This document shows, piece by piece, positions 51,785 to 59,701 of a DNA stretch of 64,000 bases. The notes under the pieces were generated by a model. It made no database searches. It was not told the DNA's origin and worked only from the letters and a program-made list of their open reading frames with translations. Source of the DNA: Gemmatimonadaceae bacterium. Lineage in GTDB: Bacteria; Gemmatimonadota; Gemmatimonadetes; Gemmatimonadales; Gemmatimonadaceae. The position numbers and the translations under genes are program-made. Each line of letters begins with the position of its first letter. The stretch's first letter is position 1. The stretch covers positions 248,001 through 312,000 of the forward strand of contig WYBP01000020.1 of assembly GCA_011525845.1 (NCBI GenBank), in the 5' to 3' direction.

Positions 51785-53517
51785 TCACGCCCGCGGGACC
51801 GTCGAACGCTGCGCCAGTCGCGGGCATCCTTCCGGCGATCGGCACCGGCACGCCCCCGTCGGACGCCGAGCGCGTCGACTTCGGTGCGATGCTGGGCGCC
51901 CTCCTGGCCCAGCCCGTGCCCGCAGCCCCGCCGGCGCGCGCTCCCCTGCCCTCGATCGGAGTGGCCGCGGCGCCGGAGCCGACCGAGTCGTCGCCACCGG
52001 AAGCCGACGAGCGCCAGCTCGAGATGCCGCTCGTGGAACCGCGGCCCCGCGCGGCGGGCCGTCATCGGATCGAGTCCTCCACCGAGGTGCTGGATCCCGT
52101 GTTCGCGGAGCGGCTCGACCGCGTCGTGGAGCGGATGGCCGAGGCCGGATACCAGGTGACCGTGACGGAGACGCTCCGGACGCCGGAGCGCCAGCAGGCG
52201 CTCTACGCCCAGGGTCGCACCGACTCGAAGCCGGTGGTGACCTGGACCCTGGACTCGCGCCATCTCTCGGGCACCGCCGCCGACGTGCGGCTGCACGGCC
52301 GGAACGAAGCCGCCGGCTACGCCCTGATGCACCGGATCGCCAAGGAAGAGGGGCTGCGCACGCTCGGCGCGCGCGACCCCGGCCACCTCGAGCTGCCGCG
52401 TCCGGCGGCGCCGGGCCGTGCGACGAGCACGCCGCGTGTCGCCCAGGACCAGCCGCAGGGAGTCGCCGGCATCGCGCGCGTCGCGCAGGTGGCCACGGTC
52501 GCGTCGGTCGGCCGCATCGCGGCCGTGGCCGCGGTCGCCGTGCCCGCCGCCGTGGCGCAGGTCGCACGCGTCGGGACCACCGGGGCCTCGAGTCGCACCG
52601 CGACCATCACATCCACGAACGACACGCTCGTCACCTCCACGGAGTCAGCCATGCGCCGTGCTCCACAGTCCGCCACGCCTTCCACCGTGCTCTCGAGCGG
52701 ACATGTGCGCCCCCGGTCCGCGAGTGCGCGGAGCGTGGCCGGCGCGATCCCCGCCGCCATTCCCGCCGCGCTCCGCGCCGAGGGCCGCGCCGACATCCCC
52801 GCCGACATCGATGCGCCCGTCCTTCGTTCCGCCGAGGCCCGCGCGGCCGCGCCGGCCACGGAAGTCGCTGCGCGCACCGCGCATGGTCGCACGGTCACGG
52901 AACCGGAGACACGCGAGCGCGGCATCGTCGGTGAGATCCTGCGTGACGGCGCCGGGCACTCCTCGGATCCCGAGGCCGGTGCATCGCGGGCCGCCGCCCC
53001 GACGTTCTCCTCGCTGACCCTCGGCGCTCCCGTGGCGCGTGTCGCCCCGGCCGGCAGTGTCGCGGCCGCGCGCGTGCTCGAGCTCCTCGAGGCGCGCGAT
53101 GCCGCACCCCCCCGTCCGGTGACGGAACTCCGGCTGGCCTTCGATCCCGCCCGGGACGGGCTGGACTCCGCCCGGCTCTCGATGACCGGCCGCGAACTGG
53201 ACGCCGCGCTGCTCACGCGTGACGCGACGCTCGGCCGCGACCTCCGCGCCGACCTCGCCACGCTCACCCGCTCCCTGGAGAAGCACGGGCTCGACGCCGC
53301 GCGCATCTCCGTCGACTCGCCCACGCTGGCCGCGCCGCTGCGCGCTGCGGCCGACGCCGCCGCGACCGACACGCCGTCGCGTGAGCGCGCCGACCAGTCC
53401 GCCTCGCACTCCGCAACGCGTGACGCCCGCGAACAGGCCCGCGAACAGGCCCGCGACGCGCAGCGTGACCAGCAACGCGCACGGCAGCTCGGACTGCTCC
53501 GTCCGCGCCTCTTCTGA
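51781..53517 (+). CDS. fliK: FliK-like hook-length protein fused to an M15 murein-peptidase-like domain
   Basis: A 578-residue protein with no signal peptide. Residues about 95-206 form an M15 (VanY/endolysin-type) peptidase-like domain: VTVTETLRTPERQQALYAQG (R133), then SRHLSGTAADVRL (H161 and D168, the HxxGxAxD zinc pair) and DPGHLELP (H202, E204). A low-complexity Ala/Val linker follows. Residues about 447-510 (ELRLAFDPARDGLDSARLSM ... LRADLATLTRSLEKHGLDAA) fit the FliK C-terminal hook-length domain. FliK is an exported ruler that switches FlhB specificity; the M15 domain would be carried outside with it and could cut peptidoglycan. The position between motE and flgD supports fliK. Confidence 0.82.
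   Translation: MITPAGPSNAAPVAGILPAIGTGTPPSDAERVDFGAMLGALLAQPVPAAPPARAPLPSIGVAAAPEPTESSPPEADERQLEMPLVEPRPRAAGRHRIESSTEVLDPVFAERLDRVVERMAEAGYQVTVTETLRTPERQQALYAQGRTDSKPVVTWTLDSRHLSGTAADVRLHGRNEAAGYALMHRIAKEEGLRTLGARDPGHLELPRPAAPGRATSTPRVAQDQPQGVAGIARVAQVATVASVGRIAAVAAVAVPAAVAQVARVGTTGASSRTATITSTNDTLVTSTESAMRRAPQSATPSTVLSSGHVRPRSASARSVAGAIPAAIPAALRAEGRADIPADIDAPVLRSAEARAAAPATEVAARTAHGRTVTEPETRERGIVGEILRDGAGHSSDPEAGASRAAAPTFSSLTLGAPVARVAPAGSVAAARVLELLEARDAAPPRPVTELRLAFDPARDGLDSARLSMTGRELDAALLTRDATLGRDLRADLATLTRSLEKHGLDAARISVDSPTLAAPLRAAADAAATDTPSRERADQSASHSATRDAREQAREQARDAQRDQQRARQLGLLRPRLF
53425..53456 (+). repeat. 12 bp tandem repeat in the fliK 3' end
   Basis: GCCCGCGAACAG repeated 2.7 times in frame, encoding the AREQAREQARD charged tail. 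Confidence 0.7.
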
Positions 53518-53539
53518 TCCCCCCTCACACGAGCTGCCG

Positions 53540-53857
53540 ATGACCATCCCGTACATCCCACCCACCACGTCCACCGGCCCGAACGGCGGGAGCGTGTTCT
53601 CCGGTTCCGCGGCCGCCAGCAAGGCCGCGCAGACGAAGGACATGTTCCTCAAGCTCCTCGTGGCCCAGATGAAGAACCAGGACCCCACGAACCCGGCCTC
53701 GGCCGACCAGCTCGCCGCGCAGCTCGCGCAGTTCTCCAGTCTCGAACAGCTCATCGGCATCAATGAGAAGCTCGACGGCATGGGCCTGCTCCCGCTCTCG
53801 CCCCTCGATGGCTATTCCGCGATCCAGACCGAACGCTCGCTCCCCGATTCCCTCTAG
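53540..53857 (+). CDS. flgD: flagellar hook-assembly scaffold FlgD (short form)
   Basis: A 105-residue protein with the conserved FlgD N-terminal block (DMFLKLLVAQMKNQDPTNPASADQLAAQLAQFSSLEQLIGINEKL). The Ig-like and tudor-like domains of typical FlgD (about 220 residues) are absent: the reading frame stops soon after the block. It lies directly before flgE. FlgD caps the growing hook; the truncated form suggests a reduced cap or a separate protein supplying the rest. Confidence 0.88.
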   Translation: MTIPYIPPTTSTGPNGGSVFSGSAAASKAAQTKDMFLKLLVAQMKNQDPTNPASADQLAAQLAQFSSLEQLIGINEKLDGMGLLPLSPLDGYSAIQTERSLPDSL

Positions 53858-53866
53858 AGGACTCCC

Positions 53867-55207
53867 ATGATCCGCTCGCTCTTCTCCGGTGTCACCGGCC
53901 TGCGCAACCACCAGCTGCGGCTGGACGTGATCGGTAACAACGTCGCCAACGTGAACACGACCGCCTTCAAGTCGGGCCGCGTGGCCTTCAAGGAAGGCTT
54001 CGCCCAGCTCGTCTCCGGCGCCACGCGTCCCCCCGGCAACCAGGGTGGCGTGAACCCCGTGCAGGTGGGGCTCGGCTCGCAGGTCGCCTCGGTCGACACC
54101 CTCTTCAGCCAGGGGAACGTGGAGACCACCGGCATCGGCACCGACCTGGCCATCCAGGGCAACTCGTTCTTCGTGGTCTCGAAGGGGAACCAGTTCTTCT
54201 ACACGCGCGCCGGCAACTTCCAGCTCGACGCCGACGGGCGCCTCGTCTCCCCGGCGAACGGCTTCGTCGTGCAGGGCCGCGTCGCCGTGAACGGCACCTT
54301 CCAGGACGGGATCCAGGACATCCGCCTCCCGTTCGGCCAGAAGACCGCCGCGCTCCCGACGAGCAACACCACGCTCGCCGGCAACCTCGACGCCGCCGCG
54401 CAGGTCTTCTCCCAGGGCACGGCCGCGACCGTCGACCCGCTCGACCCGTCGCAGCGCCAGATCCCCGGCAACGAGCGCTCGTACAAGGACGTCTCCATCA
54501 CCGTGTACGACTCGCTCGGCGAGCAGCACGAGCTGAAGATGGTGCTCTACAAGTCGGGTCCGAGCGAGTGGAGCTGGCAGATCGACCCCACGGGCATGGA
54601 CATCGATGCGACGTTCGGCACGGCGGGCATCTCGATCGTCGGCGGCACGAACCCCTTCACCTTCCTCCCTGACGGCACGCTCGACACCAACCCGGCCACC
54701 TTTGTCCCGCCGCAGATCTCCTTCCGCCCGAACTCGGGCGCCGCGGACGTCACCATCACGATCGACCCGCGCGGGGCCGGCGTGAACGGCCTCACCCAGT
54801 TCGCGGGCACGCACAACTCCGTGCTGCGCGACCAGGACGGGTACACCTCCGGCTCGCTGCAGAGCTTCTCGATCGACCGCACCGGAACGATCGTCGGCTC
54901 CTTCACGAACGGGACCACCCAGCCGCTCGGGCAGATCGTGCTCAGCGACTTCAACAACCCGGGCGGCCTCATGCGCGTCGGCGACAACATGTACTCGACG
55001 TCGGGCAACTCCGGCTCGCCGGTGTACGGCTTCGCCCTCGAGGGTGCGCAGTCCGAGATCGTCTCCGGCGCGCTCGAGATGTCGAACGTCGACCTGGCGC
55101 AGGAGTTCACGAGCATGATCGTGGCCGAGCGCGGCTACCAGGCGAACAGCCGCGTGATCACGACCTCCGACCGGCTGCTGGAAGAGCTGGTGAACATGAA
55201 GCGGTAG
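53867..55207 (+). CDS. flgE: flagellar hook protein FlgE
   Basis: A 446-residue axial protein. The N-terminus SLFSGVTGLRNHQLRLDVIGNNVANVNTTAFK and the C-terminus SNVDLAQEFTSMIVAERGYQANSRVITT are conserved. The hook-specific central region includes SITVYDSLGEQHELKMVL. Exported and assembled under the FlgD cap. It starts 9 bp after flgD. Confidence 0.95.
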   Translation: MIRSLFSGVTGLRNHQLRLDVIGNNVANVNTTAFKSGRVAFKEGFAQLVSGATRPPGNQGGVNPVQVGLGSQVASVDTLFSQGNVETTGIGTDLAIQGNSFFVVSKGNQFFYTRAGNFQLDADGRLVSPANGFVVQGRVAVNGTFQDGIQDIRLPFGQKTAALPTSNTTLAGNLDAAAQVFSQGTAATVDPLDPSQRQIPGNERSYKDVSITVYDSLGEQHELKMVLYKSGPSEWSWQIDPTGMDIDATFGTAGISIVGGTNPFTFLPDGTLDTNPATFVPPQISFRPNSGAADVTITIDPRGAGVNGLTQFAGTHNSVLRDQDGYTSGSLQSFSIDRTGTIVGSFTNGTTQPLGQIVLSDFNNPGGLMRVGDNMYSTSGNSGSPVYGFALEGAQSEIVSGALEMSNVDLAQEFTSMIVAERGYQANSRVITTSDRLLEELVNMKR

Positions 55208-55254
55208 GCCCCGCAACGACTTGAGCGGAGCGGCAACGCCCGCCGTCGGGCACA

Positions 55255-55269
55255 CGGCAACCCTTGCCG
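55255..55269. promoter_or_regulatory. enhancer-like palindrome upstream of fliL
   Basis: CGGCAA-CCC-TTGCCG, extended by A55254/T55270 (7-3-7 perfect), with extra half-sites CGGCAA (55231-55236) and TTGCCG (55294-55299). About 142 bp upstream of the fliL sigma-54 GC. Confidence 0.62.
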
Positions 55270-55388
55270 TCGTGACCGGCGGCGGGCGCGCTTTTGCCGG
55301 GTGCCCGACGTCGCCGCAGGTCGCGGAGCATCGCCGTAACTACTTACGTATCAACATCTTACCGGATGGTACGACCACGGCACCGCTC

Positions 55389-55405
55389 GTGGTACACGTC
55401 CTGCC
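55389..55405 (+). promoter_or_regulatory. sigma-54 promoter of fliL operon
   Basis: TGGTACA-CGTC-CTGCC: GG at 55391-55392 and GC at 55403-55404, ten bases apart. The start would be about 56 nt before fliL. The flanking gap (55208-55470) also holds a short AT-richer stretch near 55337-55370 that I cannot assign. Confidence 0.55.
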
Positions 55406-55470
55406 TGAATGGTCCACGCGGAGCCGTTTCCGCTCTGGCAGTCCACCCAGTCCTCCGACTTCACGAACTG

Positions 55471-55977
55471 ATGGCCACCGCTGCCGCTCCAGTCCCAGCC
55501 GCCGCAGAAGGCGACGCCGCCCCCAAGGGAGGTGGCTCGAGGATGATCATCATCATGGCCGCCGCCGGACTCGTCCTGGGCGGCGGGGTCGGAGCCTTCG
55601 TGATCGCGCCGAAGCTCGGCGCAGGGGCCGATGGCGTGGTCGTCGAGCATGAGACGAAGCCGGAGCCCCGGGTCCCGGCCGTGGTGCACCAGATCGAGAA
55701 CCTGGTCCTCAACCCCGCCAACACCAATGGCGGTCGCTTCCTGCTCGTGACGGCATCGATCGTGGTGAAGGATGGCGCCGCGCTCACCGAGATGACGGCG
55801 CGCGACGCCGAGATCCGGGACCGCATCGTCGGCCTCCTGAGCGCGCGCACCATCGAGTACCTGAGCGACCCGGCCAATCGCGATGCGCTCAAGACCGACC
55901 TCGCGGCCGCCATCGGCGCGCTCTTCGAGGAAGGGGTGGTGAAGCGCGTGCTCCTCCCGCAGTTCGTCATCCAGTGA
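55471..55977 (+). CDS. fliL: flagellar basal-body-associated protein FliL
   Basis: A 168-residue single-pass membrane protein. The helix is at about 25-45 (MIIIMAAAGLVLGGGVGAFVI), followed by a periplasmic domain with the FliL pattern (ENLVLNPANTNGGRFLLVTASIVV; ARDAEIRDRIVGLLSARTIEYLSDPANRDALKTDL). FliL surrounds the stator plug region and supports torque. It lies 10 bp before fliM. Confidence 0.9.
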   Translation: MATAAAPVPAAAEGDAAPKGGGSRMIIIMAAAGLVLGGGVGAFVIAPKLGAGADGVVVEHETKPEPRVPAVVHQIENLVLNPANTNGGRFLLVTASIVVKDGAALTEMTARDAEIRDRIVGLLSARTIEYLSDPANRDALKTDLAAAIGALFEEGVVKRVLLPQFVIQ

Positions 55978-55987
55978 CCGGCCGGCC

Positions 55988-57403
55988 ATGACGCCCCCCG
56001 ACGCAGCGCCCCTGTCGCAGGACGACATCGACCGGCTCCTCAAGGGAGGGGCCGGCGGCGGCGCGGCCACGGCGGTCGCCACCGCGGCGGTCGCGGCCGA
56101 CGTGCAGACGTACGACTTCGCGCGGCCGGCCCGCGTCTCGCGCGACCGGCTCCGCGCACTCGAGGCGATGTACGAGCGCCTCGTGCGCTCGGTGGAAGGG
56201 TGGCTCGTCTCGCGTCTCCGCGACTCGATCGACCTCCGCCTGCAGAGCATCGAGCAGGTCTCCTACGCCGAATACCTCCTCTCGCTCAACACGCCGAGCG
56301 CGTCGTTCCTGGTGCGGATCGAGGATGCGGGCGGGCAGCAGGGGGTCATCGACTTCAACCCCTCCCTCGCCTACTTCCTGATCGACCGGCTCTTCGGCGG
56401 CGGCGGTGCCCCCACGATCCTGGACCGCACGCTCTCCCCGATCGAGCGGATGGCGCTCGACACCGTCGCGGACCGCGTGGTCACGGACCTCGGCCAGATC
56501 TGGTGGGACCACGCCAAGCTGCAGCTCGCGATCGAGGGGTTCGAGTCGATCCCCGAGATCATGCAGGCGGTGGACCGCGAGGTGCCCTGCCTGGTGGCGA
56601 CCGTGAACGCCAAGTTCGGCGAGAACACCGGTGTACTCTCGATCTGCCTGCCGCTCAACGTGGTGGAGCAGTTCTTCACGCGCTCCTCGGACCGCCGGCT
56701 GAGCGACCCGGTGGGGACGGAGGCGGAGCGGATCGCCACGCGCGACCAGACCGAGTCCGCGCTCCGCATGACCACCGTGCCCGCGATCGCGCGCCTCCCG
56801 GAGTTCCGCATCCCGATGCGGGACATGCTCAAGCTCTCCGCCGGCACGATGATCGCCACCGGGATCCCGATCGACTCTCCCCTCGAGCTCCTCATCGGCG
56901 GGCAGCCCCGCTTCAAGGTGCAGGCCGGGCGCGTGAAGCAGCTGCGCGCCGTGAGCGTGCTCGAGGTCCTCGCCGGCTCCTCCCTCGACTCCCTCGTTCC
57001 CCCAACGCGCGGACGAACCGCGCCCGAGATCCGACAAATGACCGCTCCCTCCACGGAATCCGACGGCGCCATCGCCGGTGCGCCGGCCGACGGCCAGCCC
57101 CCGGCCTTCGCCGACCTCGGCGCCGCGCTCCTCGCCGGCGGTGAGGTGCCCTTCGCGGCGCTCATCGACATCACGCTCCCCGTGCGCATCGAGGTGGGCC
57201 GCTCCACCGTCACGGTGGGCGAGCTCCTCCGGCTCGGCCGCGGCTCGGTGCTGCAGCTCGACCGGCTCGCGGGCGACCCCATGGACCTCTACGTCAGCGA
57301 CCTCAAGCTCGCCGAGGGCGAGGTGGTGGTCGTGAACGAGCATTACGGCTTCCGGCTGCGCCGCATCGTGGCGCAGCTCCCCACGCAAGCCCTCGAGGGG
57401 TAA
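55988..57403 (+). CDS. fliM: fused flagellar switch protein FliM-FliN
   Basis: A 471-residue protein. The N-terminal CheY-P-binding helix motif LSQDDIDRLL, the FliM middle domain (about 45-250) and SPOA domain 1 (about 265-335) make a full-length FliM. The frame continues without a stop into a second SPOA domain (about 385-465; LIDITLPVRIEVGRSTVTVG; VLQLDRLAGDPMDLYVSDL; LRRIV) that is a complete FliN. An ATG at 57038 (residue 351) sits exactly where an independent FliN would begin, with only weak SD-like GAGAT upstream. No separate fliN gene follows. The stop is 6 bp before the fliOP start. Confidence 0.92.
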   Translation: MTPPDAAPLSQDDIDRLLKGGAGGGAATAVATAAVAADVQTYDFARPARVSRDRLRALEAMYERLVRSVEGWLVSRLRDSIDLRLQSIEQVSYAEYLLSLNTPSASFLVRIEDAGGQQGVIDFNPSLAYFLIDRLFGGGGAPTILDRTLSPIERMALDTVADRVVTDLGQIWWDHAKLQLAIEGFESIPEIMQAVDREVPCLVATVNAKFGENTGVLSICLPLNVVEQFFTRSSDRRLSDPVGTEAERIATRDQTESALRMTTVPAIARLPEFRIPMRDMLKLSAGTMIATGIPIDSPLELLIGGQPRFKVQAGRVKQLRAVSVLEVLAGSSLDSLVPPTRGRTAPEIRQMTAPSTESDGAIAGAPADGQPPAFADLGAALLAGGEVPFAALIDITLPVRIEVGRSTVTVGELLRLGRGSVLQLDRLAGDPMDLYVSDLKLAEGEVVVVNEHYGFRLRRIVAQLPTQALEG

Positions 57404-57409
57404 GCACGA

Positions 57410-58621
57410 GTGCTCGCGTACTTCGGCGTGCTCCTCGCACTGGCGGCGGTCCTCGCGCTGGTGGGGATGATGGCGAGGGGGTTCCGCCGCTTCGGGCTCG
57501 ACGGCATGCGCGGGCGCACGGGCGCCCCGCTCGACGTGCTCCATCGCGCGTCGGTCGGCCCGCGCCAGGGCCTCGCGCTGGTGCGCGTGGGCTCCAAGGT
57601 CGTGCTCGTCTCGATGGGTGACGGCGGCGTGCGGCACCTGCTCGACGTCGCGTCGGACGACGCGGCGCTGATGCTCGCGCCCGCGGCCCCCACCCCGCTG
57701 GTCGGCTCCCCCGCGGTCCACGCGCCGCTCGGCGGCGGCGAGATCTTCAAGCGCGCCCTCACCCAGGCACTGGGAATGAAGCGCGGCGCGGCGCTGCTGC
57801 TCGTGGCGGCCCTCTCCGCCGCGGCCCTCGCGGCCCCGCTCCAGGCGCAGGCCGCGCCGGCGCGCACCGGCACCGCCGCGACCAGCTCCGCACAGGCGCG
57901 CGCCGCCAACCCCATCGCCACCGGCGCGCAGGTCGTCGACCGCCTCGCCCCGCGCATGGACCTCCGCCTGGGCGAGAATGGCCAGGGGGACGGCCTGCGG
58001 ATGAACGGCACCGTGGGTGTCGTGATCATGCTCGGCCTGATGAGCCTGCTCCCGACGCTGGTCCTGATGACCACCGGGTTCACGCGGATCCTCGTGGTGC
58101 TCTACTTCCTCCGCCAGGCCCTCGGCACGCAGACCTCGCCCCCCGCGCCCCTGATCGCCGCGCTCGCCCTGATCCTCACGGGATTCGTGATGGCGCCGAC
58201 GATGACGCGGCTCAACCAGGAGGCGCTCACCCCCTGGCTCGACGGCAAGATCGAGCAGGTGGAGATGATGGAGAAGGGCGCGGCGCCGCTGCGCGACTTC
58301 ATGATGCGGCAGACCCGCCCCGCCGACCTCCGCCGGATGGTGCGCCTGAGCCGCCAGCCCGTGGTCGCCGGCACGCAGGTGCCGTTCGTCACGCTGATGG
58401 CCGCGTTCGTGATCAGCGAGCTCCGCACCGCCTTCTCGATCGGCTTCGCGCTCTTCCTGCCCTTCATCGTGATCGACGTGGTGGTCGCGTCGGTGCTCAT
58501 GTCGCTCGGCATGTTCATGCTCCCGCCGACGATGATCGCGCTCCCCTTCAAGCTGCTGCTCTTCGTCCTCGTGGACGGCTGGGGCCTCATCGCCCAGAGT
58601 CTCGTCGCCGGGTTCCGCTGA
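57410..58621 (+). CDS. fliP: fused export-gate protein FliO-FliP
   Basis: A 403-residue membrane protein with a GTG start. Residues 1-115 are FliO-like: one membrane helix (about 3-23) and a small beta domain (LDVLHRASVGPRQGLALVRVGSKVVLVSM). Residues 123-148 (MKRGAALLLVAALSAAALAA then PLQAQA) form a typical signal peptide, and the rest is FliP (VVIMLGLMSLLPTLVLMTTG; TRILVVLYFLRQALGTQTSP; MLPPTMIALPFKLLLFVLVDGW). An in-frame ATG at 57776 lies at the FliP boundary, without a good ribosome site. Topology fits: FliO helix out-in, cytoplasmic linker, FliP signal in-out. Confidence 0.92.
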   Translation: MLAYFGVLLALAAVLALVGMMARGFRRFGLDGMRGRTGAPLDVLHRASVGPRQGLALVRVGSKVVLVSMGDGGVRHLLDVASDDAALMLAPAAPTPLVGSPAVHAPLGGGEIFKRALTQALGMKRGAALLLVAALSAAALAAPLQAQAAPARTGTAATSSAQARAANPIATGAQVVDRLAPRMDLRLGENGQGDGLRMNGTVGVVIMLGLMSLLPTLVLMTTGFTRILVVLYFLRQALGTQTSPPAPLIAALALILTGFVMAPTMTRLNQEALTPWLDGKIEQVEMMEKGAAPLRDFMMRQTRPADLRRMVRLSRQPVVAGTQVPFVTLMAAFVISELRTAFSIGFALFLPFIVIDVVVASVLMSLGMFMLPPTMIALPFKLLLFVLVDGWGLIAQSLVAGFR

Positions 58622-58631
58622 TGCTCTGGAC

Positions 58632-58901
58632 ATGAACGACCAATTCGTCCTCGACCTGGCCCGCCAGGCGCTCCTGATGGCGCTGCAGCTGGCGGCGCCC
58701 TTCCTGCTGGCCGCGCTCATCGTCGGCCTGCTGATGGGCATCTTCCAGTCGCTCACGCAGATCCAGGAGCAGACGCTCGCGTTCGTGCCGAAGCTCGTGG
58801 TGATCGGCCTCGTGTTCGTGATCACGCTGCCGTGGATGCTGCACTCGATCGTGGGCTACACGGCCGGCATCCTCACGGGGCTCGCGGACCTCCCGCGCTG
58901 A
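58632..58901 (+). CDS. fliQ: flagellar export-gate protein FliQ
   Basis: An 89-residue two-helix membrane protein (LARQALLMALQLAAPFLLAALIVGLLMGIFQ; LTQIQEQTLAFVPKLVVIGLVFVI), the FliQ length and pattern. It joins FliP and FliR in the gate. TGATG overlap with fliR. Confidence 0.95.
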   Translation: MNDQFVLDLARQALLMALQLAAPFLLAALIVGLLMGIFQSLTQIQEQTLAFVPKLVVIGLVFVITLPWMLHSIVGYTAGILTGLADLPR

Positions 58902-59695
58902 TGGCCGCCGTGAGCCCGTGGGACTTCATCGCCCCCGGCACGGCGGAGATCACCATCCTCTCCGCCTGCCGCGTCGGCGGCCTCGTGCTGGTGGCGCCGA
59001 TGTTCGCGTCGCGCACGGTGCCGATGCCGATCCGCACGGCGGTGCTCCTGGTCCTCACCATCGTGATGCAGCCCGCCGCGCAGGCGAGCGCCATCGCCGG
59101 CGCGACGATCACGCCCGCGACCTTCCTCACCGAGACCCTCATCGGCTTCTCGCTCGGGTTCGGCGCCGCGCTCCTGGTGGGTGCGGCGGAGCTCTCCGCG
59201 GACCTCGCCTCGCAGGCCATCGGCCTCTCCGGCGCGACCGTCATGGACCCGGCCGGCGGCCACCAGACCTCCGTGCTCGGCCAGGCCTTCGCGCTCCTCG
59301 GCGCCACGCTCCTCCTCGCCACGGGCGGCCACCTCGTGATGCTCGACGCCGTCGCGAACAGCTTCGCGCGCATCCCCGTCGGCGCCGTGGTGAACATCCC
59401 GAACGGGCTCCTCGTGCTCGCGCAGCACGGGGCGGTGCTCTTCACCCTCGGCCTCCAGATCGCCGCGCCGGTGATCGGCACGGCGCTCGTGACGCACGCC
59501 GGACTCGGCGTGATGAGCCGCGCCGTCCCGCAGCTCAACCTGATCAACCTCGCCTTCCCGCTCCAAATCGCGATCGGCCTCGTCACGCTCGCCGCCTCCC
59601 TCCCCTTCCTCGGCCTCGTCTCGAGCGGGTGGGGGGAGCAGGTGCGCGGCATGAGCGGCGACGTGCTCTCCGCCTTCCTCCGCGCCCCGCGCTGA
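58901..59695 (+). CDS. fliR: flagellar export-gate protein FliR
   Basis: A 264-residue polytopic membrane protein (about six helices) with the FliR pattern RVGGLVLVAPMFASRTVPMPIRTAVLL, GFSLGFGAALLVGAAELSADLAS and AVPQLNLINLAFPLQIAIGL. The ATG at 58901 overlaps the fliQ stop; fliR ends 6 bp before flhB. Confidence 0.94.
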   Translation: MAAVSPWDFIAPGTAEITILSACRVGGLVLVAPMFASRTVPMPIRTAVLLVLTIVMQPAAQASAIAGATITPATFLTETLIGFSLGFGAALLVGAAELSADLASQAIGLSGATVMDPAGGHQTSVLGQAFALLGATLLLATGGHLVMLDAVANSFARIPVGAVVNIPNGLLVLAQHGAVLFTLGLQIAAPVIGTALVTHAGLGVMSRAVPQLNLINLAFPLQIAIGLVTLAASLPFLGLVSSGWGEQVRGMSGDVLSAFLRAPR

Positions 59696-59701
59696 CCGGC
59701 C

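Noticed and set aside
57001-57060. Programmed frameshift between FliM and FliN
   Set aside because: The two parts are already in the same frame, so no shift is needed.
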